Assembly: GCF_902686445.1 (NCBI RefSeq)
Contig: NC_062227.1
Coordinates: forward strand, 19,667,678-19,731,677
Reading direction: 5' to 3'
From: Sciurus carolinensis
Taxonomy: Eukaryota; Chordata; Mammalia; Rodentia; Sciuridae
Length of the DNA stretch: 64,000 nt
The position numbers and the translations under genes were made by a program. The notes beneath the pieces were generated by a model. It made no database searches and was not told where the DNA came from. It saw nothing but the letters and a program-made list of their open reading frames with translations. Positions 55,207 to 64,000 of this stretch are shown piece by piece (positions within the stretch are counted from its first letter, which is position 1; the number at the start of each line of letters is the position of its first letter).

Positions 55207-56085
55207 ATCATCAGTTAAAGCTACTTAAGATTTTTCCTAAGGTCAAATACTAATGTACTAATATAAAGCAGAAGTTTAATCTATATGTTAAAATGACAAG
55301 GATTTCTTAGAAACACTAATTTACTCTTAACATCATGTCTGTTAAGTTTACTTCTTTAGAACAAATACTCTTGAAAATTGGGGTTATACAGTTATGGTTA
55401 AACAACAATTGTTAGAGTATTATACTACATTACAGAGTCTAAAGTTTCTTTAAAATACTAAATTTGGTTAATATAAAGGTATTAAGGTAATTGGAATAGT
55501 TATTATTTGTATATTAAATGTGTTCATTTCTTCCAGGTATACAAGTCTTTAAAGCAGAAATTTATGAAACTGCTCTTCTCCAAATAAAATGTGCCTGTAA
55601 TGGTAATTTTAAACTTATAAAGAGTAAATTTTATTGGAGATTTGTTTCTCTCATTTAATGCTCTATTATAGGACTTATAGTAGGATATAAGTAAAATTTG
55701 TTACTTTTTACACTGAGATAAAAAATTTCAAATAAAATGTATTTCTTAAAATTAATGAGAGTTTGATTTCTTTAAAGATTAATATCATAAAACATAAAAA
55801 ACCTTTTGTCACTTTTCCACACAAAAGGAAATTTAAAAGCTCTCTCAGCCTTTCTTTGATTTGTGTTTTGGATACAATGTTAAATTGTGTTGACTAATGC
55901 TCATATAGACTCAGGAATTAATATATGTAAATTTGAAATGATATTTAAGAAAGTCAAACTCACCATCAGAATTAGAACACTTAAGATTGGTGAGGGGCCA
56001 CGCCTTACCTCACATAAGGCTCTGCCTCTCATCTAAATGCAAGTTAGAGTGACTCCAAAATAAGTCAGACTTGAGCTTATTTGAA
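53941..56085 (+). other. old provirus interior, AT-rich, non-coding
   Basis: About 2.1 kb of strongly AT-rich sequence with no long frame and no motif I recognise. It includes the TA/TG microsatellite. It may be non-coding proviral sequence or an unidentified insertion. Confidence 0.35.
55150..55203 (+). repeat. (TA)n(TG)n microsatellite
   Basis: TATATA run passing into about 18 TG units. Confidence 0.9.
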
Positions 56086-56096
56086 GTTATAGTCAG

Positions 56097-59000
56097 GTCA
56101 GCAAAGGGAGGAACTACCTTAAAGAAAAAATCCACTCAAAGGAGAAACCAAGTCAAGTTAAAAACCAAAAATAAGCCCAAATGACTGGGAATACAAATCA
56201 TATCTCAATAATAACCCTGAACATTAATGACCTAAACTCATCAATCAAGACATAGACTGTCAGAATGGATTAAATAGAAAGATGCAACAATATGTTGCCT
56301 TCAAGAGACTCATCTCATAGAAAAAGATATCCATATCCTAAAGGTGAAAAGATGGAAAAAACCTACCACACAGACATGACTCAGTAAAAAAGTGAGGGTT
56401 TCCATCCTTATTTCAAATAAAGTGGACTTCAAGCCGAGTTAGTCAGAAGGGATAAAGAAGGACATTTTACATTGCTCAAGGGAACCATAAATCAGGAAGA
56501 CATAACGATGTTAAATATTTATGCCCCAAACAGCAATGCATCCATGTACGTCAAACAAACCCTTCTCAATTCCAGGAATCAAACAGACCACAACATAATA
56601 ATTCTGGGTGACTTGAACACACCTTTGTCACCACTGGATAGATCTTCCAAACAAAAATCAAACAAAGAAACCATAGAACTCAATAACACAATCAATAACC
56701 TAGACTTAATAAACATATATAGAATATTCTATCCATCAATGAGGAAATTTACTTTCTTAGCAGCACATGGAATCCTCTCTAAAATAGACCATAAGTTATG
56801 CCACAAAGCAGCCATTAGTAAATGCAAAAAAAAAAAAAGAGTTACTGCCTTGTTTTCTATCAGATCATAATGGAATAAAATTAGAAATCAATGAGAAAAT
56901 AGAAAACAGAAATTACTCCAACACCTGAAGAGTAAATAATGTGCTATTGAATGAAATATGAATAACAGAAAATATCGGGGAGGAGATAAAAATTCTTAGA
57001 GGTAAATGACAATGATACAACATATCAAAATCTTTGGGACACTATGAAAGTTGTACTAAGAGGAAAATTCATTGCATGAAGTGCTTTCAAGGAAAGAATA
57101 AAAAGTCAACAACTTTATGACCTAACATTACAGCTCAAAGTCCTAGAAAAAGAAGAACAGAATAATAGCAAAAGTAGTAGAAGACAGGAAATAATTAAAA
57201 TCAGAGCTGAAATCAATGAAATTGAAACAAAAGAAACAATTCAAGAAATTGACAAGACAAAAAGTTGGTTCTTTAAAAAGTAAACAAAATAGACAAATCC
57301 TTAGCCACACTAACAAAAAGAAGATGAGAGAAAACTCAAATTACTAAAATTCATGATGAAAAAGAAAATATAATGATAGACATCACTAAGATACATAACA
57401 TAATGAGAAGCTACTTTGAAAATTTGTATTCCAACAAAATAGAAAATACTGAAGACATTGACAAATTTCTAGAGACATATGCTCCTCCCAACTGAACCAG
57501 GAGAACATACACAATTTAAACTTATCTATATCAAGCAATGAAATAGAAGTCATCAAAAGCCTTCCATCCAAGAAAAGCCCAGGACCAGATGGATTATCAG
57601 CAAGTTCTACAAGACCTTCAAAGAAGAACTCATTCCAATACTTCTCAAAGTATTCCAGGAAATAGAAAAGGAGGGAACCCTACCAAACACATTCCATGAA
57701 GTTAATATCACCCTCATACCCTAACCAGGCAAAGACACATCAAGGAAAGAAAATTGTAGACCAATATCCTTGATGAATATAGATGCAAAGATCCTTAACA
57801 AAATACTGGCAAACTGTATCCAAAAACATATTAAGAAAATTGTGCACCTTGATCCCTGGAATGCAAGGATGATTTAACATCCATAAATCAATAAACATAA
57901 CCATCATGTCAATAGACTTAAGGATAAGGATCATATGGTTATTTCAATTGATGCAGAAAAAGCTTTTGACAAAATACAACACCCCTTCATGATCAAAACA
58001 TTAGAAAAAATTGGGATAGTAGGAGCATACCTGAACATTGTAAAGGCTATCTATGCTAAGCCCATAGCCAACATCATTCTTAATGGAGAAAAACTGAAAC
58101 TATTCCCTTTAAAAATGGAAGCAAGACAGGGATGTCCTCTTTCACCACTTCTATTCAATATTTCCTTGAAATACTAACCAGGTCAATTAGACAGAAGAAA
58201 GAAATTAAAGGGATATGAATATGAAAAGAGGAACTTAAGCTGTCACTCTTTGCTGATGACATGATTCTATATTTAGAGGAACCAAAAAAGTCCTCCAGAA
58301 AGCTTCTAGACCTTATCAAATAATTCAGCAAAATATCAGAGTGTAAAATCAACACGCATAATTCTAAAGCATTTTTATTCACAAGCGATGAAACATCTGA
58401 AAGGGAAATGAGAAAAAAAGAACTTCATTTGCAATAGCCTCAAAAAAAATAAAATACTTGGGAATCAGTCTAACCAAACAGGTAAAGATCTCTACAATGA
58501 AAACTACAAAACATTGAAGAATGAAGTTGAGGAAGACCTTAGAAGATGGAACAATCTCCCATTTTCTTGCATAGGCAGAATTAATATTGTTAAAATGGCC
58601 ATACTTCCAAAGGCACTATACAGATTTAACGCAATTCCAATTAAAATCCCTATGACATTTCTCATGGAAACAGGAAAAAACAATCATAAAATTTATCTGG
58701 AAGAACAAAATACCCAGAAGAATCAAAGCAATTCTGGGCAGGAAGAGTGATATCACTATACCAGATCTTAAACTCTATGAAAGGGCAATAGTAACACAAA
58801 TGACATGGTATTGGCACCAAAATAGACAGGTAGACAAATGATACAGGTTAGGAGACACAGAGACATACCCACATAAGTACATTAACCTCATAATAGACAA
58901 GGGTGCCAAAAACTTACAATGGAGAAAAGATAGTCTCTTCAACAAATGGTGCTGAGAAAATTGGAAATCCATATGCAGTAAAATAAAACTAAACCCTGTG

Positions 59001-60185
59001 CAAAACTCAACTCAAAATTGATCAAAGATCTAGGAATTAAACCTGAGACCCTTCAACAAATAGAAAAAAAGTAGGCCCAAATCTCCATCATGTTGGCTTA
59101 AGATCACACTTCCTTAATAAGACCCCCGCAGTGTGAGAAATAAAAGCAAGAATCAATAAGTGGGATAGATTCAAACTAAAAAGTTTTTTCTCAGCACAGG
59201 AAACAATCAACAATGTGAAAAGAGAACCTACAGAGAGGGAGAAAATCTTTTCCAGACACACTTCAGACAGAGCACTAATCTCCAAAGTTTATAAAGAACT
59301 TAAAAAACTTTACACCCAAAATACAAAGAACCAAATCAATAAATGGGCTAAGGAAATGGGCATACAATTTACAGAAGAAGATATACATGTGATCAACAAA
59401 TATATGAAAAAGTGCTCAACATCCCTGGTAATTAGAGAAATGCAAATTAAAACCCCCGAAGATTTTATCTAACTCCAATTAGAATGGCTATTATCAAGAA
59501 CACAAGCAATAACAACTGTTGGCATGGATGTGAGGAAAAAGGCACATTCTTACATTGCTGTTGTAGTTGCGAATTGGTACAGTCACTCTGGAAAGCAGTA
59601 TGGAGATTCCTCAGAAAGCTTGGAATGGACCCACCATTTGACCCAGCTACCCCTGGGTTTATACCCAAAGTACTTAAAATCAGCATACTAGAGTGATGCA
59701 GGCACATCAATGTTCATAGCAGCTCAATTCACAATAGCTAGACTGTGGAATCAACCTAGATGCCCTTCAACTGATGAATGGATAAAGAAACTGTGGTATA
59801 TATACCCAATGGAATATTACTCAGCCATAAAGAACAATAAAATTATGGCATTTGCTGGTAAATGGATGAAGTTGGAAAATATGCTAAGTGAAAGAAGCCA
59901 AGCCCAAAAAAACAGAAGACTGAATGTTTTCTCTGATGTGCATGACAAAAAATAACAATGGGGGTATCAGGGGAAGAGAAGAATGAAGAAACTTTCGAGG
60001 GTGTAGAGGAAAAGGGGTGGGAGGGGGTGGGGATCAAAAAACAGTAGAATTAAACAGTATTACACTATATATATGTATGATTACATGAGTGGTGTACAAC
60101 CATATAAATGAAAATTTGTACCCCACTTGTGTACAATGAATCAGTGTGTCTGTAAAAATTAAAAAAAAATATTTAAAAAAATAAG
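56097..60185 (+). mobile_element. L1 retrotransposon E, 5'-truncated, plus strand
   Basis: It begins in the ORF1-ORF2 spacer and runs through ORF2, a 3' UTR and an A-rich tail (60155-60180). It is flanked by GTTATAGTCAG (56086-56096) and GTTACAGTCAG (60186-60196), an 11-bp TSD with one mismatch. Its 3' UTR has a G-rich tract (near 60005-60030) but no TTAGGG-like tract, unlike the L1s at 13.3, 16.2 and 32.9 kb. Inserted into the old provirus. Confidence 0.9.
56181..59955 (+). pseudogene. L1-E ORF2, broken
   Basis: Starts MTGNTNHISIITLN at 56181. Endonuclease pieces are at 56.47-56.87 kb (ILGDLNTPLSPLDRSS). RT pieces run from 57.5 to 58.3 kb ([42 protein letters not shown]). Thumb and C-terminal parts extend to 59955 ([20 protein letters not shown] near 59.6 kb; [20 protein letters not shown] near 59.75 kb). 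Many stops and frameshifts are present. The catalytic FADD and RQGCPLSP motifs are still readable. Confidence 0.9.
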
Positions 60186-60196
60186 GTTACAGTCAG

Positions 60197-61311
60197 AGGA
60201 TTGGTTCTTGTTGTGGAATTACTGTGATCTCAAACAGGGGATATATTATAGAGCCAAAATGTTCAGCCAAAATTCAAGATTGCTATTATAGAAGTTGAAT
60301 GTATTTTTACTCTTGCTAATTTCATTTTGTAAAACTGTTACCAATTAATGTTTGCAGAGGTTAAAGAACACACAACCTAGGTAAATTGTGATAAGCCATC
60401 ACCACAGAACAGATAGTATGTAATGGTAAATTCCAGTACTAATACAGACTACAGTTAAAAAAAAAGGTTATATAAGTATAAAGTTATAGTCACTGATGTT
60501 AAAGCTCAGTACTCTTACTTTATGACTGGTGAGACTGGCTTGCTTGATATTTAAGATCAAGCTTAGAGATTGAGGTTAAATACAGAGGCCAAGAAAATCT
60601 AGTAATTGGTTCTTGCCCTCAAAGTCATCCTGAATCCAGGGAACAATAGGACTTCTCTGAGAGGCTTTGCAACTCTGGGTCACAGGACCTCCCAAACAAG
60701 GAAATTGATGAGACCACTAGAGGATGGAAAGCCAATCAGTGCACTTGCTGCAGAGGAGGGTCATTGGAAAAGGGAGACATTCCTGATGCTTCCAAGAGAA
60801 GTCATCTCATCAAGGAGACCCTATCTAGAAAATGGCACTAAAGGAGCTAAGAAGCTACTCTCAATTTCCCCACGAGTGACTGTGGGAGCTCAGCTGACTC
60901 TTAACAAGACAGAAACAAGTCAATTTAATCAGCTTTATCATAAACATCTAGAAAAACAATTAAAGCCAAAACATTCTTGGGTATTTAAAAGAAACAATAG
61001 TTAAATGTAACTTATAAAATACACTTGTGTTAGCCCACTAGAATAAGTAAAGTTTGGAAGTTACAAAAGAGAGATTCTTAGGCAAATGTACCTGAGAACT
61101 ATCAAGAGAAACTGCAAGAGTCAGAAATTTTTAGTTAGTTTAAGGCGTACATATTTTCCTAAGCTACACAGGTAGGCTTAATTTATGTTTGCTAGTATGA
61201 TTATCTAGCCCTAGTTAATTGAAATGCAGAGATCTCTACTAAACACAGGTTATACCAATAAAAGGATATTTTACAAAATCAGATGACACAAAGTAGTTCT
61301 GTTATATTTTC
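60197..61311 (+). other. old provirus interior with possible nucleocapsid relic
   Basis: A 132-codon frame at 60606-61004 contains EEGHWKRETFLMLP, which resembles the GHWKxxCP part of a retroviral zinc knuckle with its cysteines lost. ISPRVTVGAQLTL about 40 residues later resembles the start of a protease. This is a weak match. The rest is unrecognised and AT-rich. Confidence 0.3.
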
Positions 61312-61395
61312 TGGGGACATCAATGACATTAAGAGTTAAATGTGGTGTTTACATTCCTGATAATTTGGACATTGTTAACAATGATAACAAGGCCA
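61312..61395 (+). pseudogene. env: class I env relic (CX6CC region)
   Basis: The plus strand reads LRVKCGVYIPDN, matching the CCVYIPDN segment of the young provirus Env just after its CX6CC motif. The second cysteine pair and upstream TM are altered or missing. It is interrupted by the solo LTR at 61402. Confidence 0.65.
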
Positions 61396-61401
61396 CATAA
61401 A

Positions 61402-61960
61402 TGCTGGGGTCCAGCCCTAGCAGGAGTCCATGGGTTCCACACTGGTAAACGGGGCATGGGGAGACAGCATCGGCAATGGATAGAGAATGAAAGACACAGA
61501 CTCTAGTTCTCGTGCAATCAATCCCACTTTATTCTGGGGAAGGCTGGGTTTATATACATTTTTCTTCAGCGTATAATGGCAGTCTTGTGGTTAATATTAA
61601 AGAAGTTTCCAAAGCATAGGCAGAAAACAACAACCTTACAGATTATCCTTACCTAATCACAATTGTTTTAAGAATATCTAACTATGTCGATGAGCTAATA
61701 CAATGTTTATTTCCTTAATATCTAAACTATGTGGCCTAAGGCTATTCTTATTATTCTCACAGTTAAAGTGATAGACAAGTAATCTCATGTGACCATCTCT
61801 ACTAGGTCCATCTGGTTAATATCTAAATTGCTGAGTTAAGGGTTACAGCAGGGTAGCGGCCCAATGGCTATTGTGTACCAACGTTTATTATAGGGGTGAC
61901 ATATTCTTTGTAGGAAGGAAGGAATGTTGTAGAATTTTATTCTTTTACCTCACCACCACA
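61402..61960 (-). mobile_element. solo LTR with 6-bp TSD, class II type
   Basis: 559 bp, TG...CA on both readings, flanked by CATAAA at 61396-61401 and 61961-61966. Minus-strand orientation is shown by a TATATAA box (61549-61556) and AATAAAGTGGG (61528-61533 in plus coordinates), with a GC-rich U5 ending GGACCCCAGCA. A 6-bp TSD and this architecture fit an IAP/ERVK-like LTR. It splits the class I env relic. Confidence 0.85.
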
Positions 61961-61966
61961 CATAAA

Positions 61967-62330
61967 CAAAACCATTGTTAAAATTTAACCAGCCTGCTGG
62001 AGACAAAGACAGATCTATAACTATTTTCTCCAGAGGATTTCAGGGACTGATTGCATGGTTGCAAAATTATTTTTGACTTTGTTGGTAAAGACCCATTGTT
62101 TTTCAGATTGTAGGTAATATTTTCTGGAATTTTTGTTGTATTCCCCTCATCCCCTTAAGCAATCCGTTCAGACTGAAATGAGTAATATATTATCAGAAAA
62201 AAGCAGCAGAAAAAACACCATGCTTTGGAGCAAAACATCTGGCAATTTCTTTTAGGATGAGCCTTTGCAATTATCCTCCAGAGGATCTTTGTCAAGCACT
62301 GGGTGGAATTCTGGATGCCCCTGCACATAA
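61967..62330 (+). other. env-flanking relic sequence
   Basis: Lies between the solo LTR and the recognisable env 3' end. It has no open frame. Presumably decayed or rearranged env sequence; I cannot align it confidently. Confidence 0.3.
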
Positions 62331-62708
62331 AGACCTTGTTCTCTCTGACCTTTGTTAGGCCTTGTTATGGGAACAATTTCTCAGTTTTTCCACCTCCTAG
62401 TGAGGGATTATTAACCTCTGTCATCTTCTTGACATGTTCCAGATGCTCCAACATTTATTTTGTATTAATCTCATTTCAATACTCACGTCTTTTGTTTCTC
62501 TCTCATAGAAGCACCCACAGCCTGAGGACTTTGCAACCTGCTCTTCCCCAAACAGACTTCTACCATGGACCCCTCCATTGTCCCAGTTTCTAAAAGTGAA
62601 CTCCAAACTCCTTACCCCACATTGCCCCCTTCCACCTCAAAGGAGACAGAGCAGTCATCACTCCATTTCCTTACAGCAGTAAAGAGTTTCTAAAGCAAAA
62701 GGGGAAAA
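62331..62708 (+). pseudogene. env: class I env 3' end and PPT relic
   Basis: Colinear with the young provirus from the TM ectodomain (TATGGGAACAATTTCTCAG) through the membrane and tail region (CTTCTACCATGGACCCCTCC matches TTTTACCATGGACCCCTCG) and the post-env spacer (AGTGAACTCCAAACTCCTTA). It ends in the purine run AAAAGGGGAAAATG just before the U3-like segment. A 96-codon frame at 62303-62593 ends in a Gln-rich DFYHGPL segment like the young Env tail. Confidence 0.8.
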
Positions 62709-63110
62709 TGAAACCAGAATTGTGGCCAGGCAGTTAGTGTAGAAATAGGGGATCAAGTCAAATGGAGAAAGTGGAGGCCAAGAAAGCCATCTGCCTCTGG
62801 AAGTTGGAGACTGTCCCTGGGAGAACGGAACATCAAGGATCTGCAGAGCCCATTGATTACCAGACTTACCTGACTGAATCACTTTTACCTTCCCCTGCAC
62901 ATTTGCTTCTTACTTTATGGATCATCCTGCATAACCAGGCCTAGTCACATAGACAGGAAGGAGAGACAAGGGGGGAAAGAACTGGAAAACCAAAGAGACA
63001 CTAACCTATAAAGGATGTAGGGTGTGCTCACTTCTTGGTACTTTAGAACATCAGCCATGGCCCCCTTCTCCCTCCCAGGAGAGGTCTTATGTTATTACCT
63101 TTAAATAGAA
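62709..63110 (+). repeat. class I U3/R-like segment, truncated
   Basis: Aligns to the young provirus LTR from AAACCAGAATTGTGGCCAGG (LTR start) through CAGTTAGTGTAGAAATAGG, CATCTGCCTCTGGAAGTTGG and CAGAGCCCATTGATTACCAG to the AGGAGAGGTCTT region before the polyadenylation signal. It stops there. U5 and a CA end are absent. Divergence is far greater than between the two young LTRs. Confidence 0.8.
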
Positions 63111-63287
63111 CCTGCTTAGTATGCTAAGTCCTACTAAAATGTTAGGATTACTCTGCATAAACTTTCTTATAATACTTGCAGTTCTAAAATGTTTGTGATC
63201 TACTTTCAACAAAAGAATCACAAGGGTTCAGGTCAATCAAGTCCTCCTGAAGGAATCCCTTGTCCAAATTAATAAAAATGGGGGAAA
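63111..63287 (+). other. old provirus 3' untranslated region and PPT
   Basis: Unrecognised sequence ending in the purine-rich AATGGGGGAAA (63277-63287) immediately before the 3' LTR, a plausible polypurine tract. Confidence 0.6.
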
Positions 63288-63627
63288 TATTGCGAGAAAT
63301 TCTAGTTCTTGTCTGGCAGCAGTGAATGTCCCAAGAGTGTAAGGAAAACTTGCAGGGAGGAGCATTCCTCTTTTCCTGCCTAGGAAAGTATAAAACTGCT
63401 CCAAGTTGACTCAGTGTTACCAAGGGAACTCACACAGAAACCTGGTGGTCTGATACTCCATGGCACATTGTGATTGGGCTAGAAGCCTATAAACTGTATG
63501 GATGTTCCGACAATTATTGAGTTTTCAACTTGCTCACCACAACCCTGCTTCCACCCAACTCCCTGAGTCTGGGAGGATCTTGACTCTATGTCCTTACCAA
63601 CTTCAGAGCTAGCCTGGCACATCTACA
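63288..63627 (+). repeat. 3' LTR of old provirus
   Basis: 340 bp; colinear with 52257-52580. Start TATTGCGAG (canonical TG lost by mutation), TATA-like CCTATAAACT near 63487, end CACATCTACA. It is followed by TSD CTAGGT at 63628-63633. Confidence 0.88.
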
Positions 63628-63633
63628 CTAGGT

Positions 63634-64000
63634 GTCTATGGAGGGAGTTCTTTCTACCAATGAAATTTGCCTAGAAACTTAAAAAAAAAAAAAAAAGAAA
63701 AAAGATATTTTCATTTGTGAAAGGGCAAGTTGAAGAAACTGCTCAACTCAGTCAATTCTATAGAGAACTGTAGAAAAGCAACTATTTAAAGGCAATTCTT
63801 ATTATTTGAATTGTACCAGTGCTTTTTTCTTCAATTTAGTATTTACCTAACAGTTTAAAAAGCATTCATGAAACAGATAAACATGTAAATATGTACATGT
63901 ACACATTTTCATAAATTTTATATACAGTTACATATACTACATAAATAATATGAAATACCAGTGTATATCTGTACATACATAACATACATATTGTATCATA
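63634..64000. other. AT-rich flank
   Basis: Unique sequence with an A run near 63680-63696. The window ends in TA-rich sequence. Nothing recognised. Confidence 0.4.

Larger units (their letters stand above)
52257..63627 (+). mobile_element. old provirus with class II-type ends and nested insertions
   Basis: Two related LTRs 11 kb apart in the same orientation, flanked by a perfect 6-bp TSD CTAGGT (52251-52256 and 63628-63633). The 5' LTR is followed by a PBS and the 3' LTR is preceded by a PPT, so this is one provirus. A 6-bp TSD and a Lys-type PBS point to class II (ERVK/betaretrovirus-like). The interior has no intact frame. It contains L1-E (56097-60185), a solo LTR (61402-61960), a possible nucleocapsid relic, and an env-to-U3 segment related to the young class I provirus. 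LTR divergence by eye is roughly one in six, so it is old. Confidence 0.85.

Overview
The window is mammalian nuclear DNA, almost certainly from a squirrel-family rodent (Sciuridae: squirrel, marmot or ground squirrel). The evidence is the SINE set: tRNA-derived ID elements on both strands and 7SL/ID composite SINEs (B1 joined to an ID unit), together with rodent-type L1s and MaLR LTRs. I recognise no host protein-coding exon. The window reads as a gene-poor region built from nested retroelements.

Layout. 0-8.1 kb: unique sequence, then an old minus-strand L1 (L1-A) with a repeat-built 5' UTR. 8.2-16.2 kb: a candidate LTR, ID SINEs, an inverted (twin-primed) L1 fragment, a MaLR-like LTR and a short L1 3' end. 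16.2-21.8 kb: long L1-C, minus strand. 22-32.9 kb: mostly unique or very old sequence with a tRNA-Gln-like relic, old L1 pieces on both strands, MaLR LTRs and SINEs. 32.9-39.1 kb: a structurally full-length L1 (L1-D) with a perfect 16-bp target-site duplication (TSD). 39-44.6 kb: unique sequence with three SINEs.

44.6-52.0 kb holds the main find: a young class I (gammaretrovirus-like) endogenous provirus. It has 542-bp LTRs that differ at only 5 sites, a 4-bp TSD (ATAG), a primer-binding site (PBS), a splice donor and a polypurine tract (PPT). It carries an open 480-codon gag, a pro-pol with one large in-frame internal deletion and one in-frame stop, and an open 472-codon env. gag and pro share a frame across a single TGA, the gammaretroviral read-through layout.

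52.25-63.63 kb is a second, much older provirus. Its LTRs are flanked by the 6-bp TSD CTAGGT and it has a Lys-type PBS (class II features). Its 3' half contains env and U3 sequence related to the young class I provirus next door. It was later hit by a plus-strand L1 (L1-E) and by a solo LTR with 6-bp TSD CATAAA. The implied order is old provirus, then L1-E and the solo LTR inside it, with the young class I provirus landing about 300 bp upstream much later.

No genes work together here as a host pathway. The functional units are retroelement modules: LTR promoter and polyadenylation signals, Gag/Pro-Pol/Env, and L1 ORF1/ORF2. All L1 coding regions seen are broken; the young provirus is the only element with long intact reading frames.
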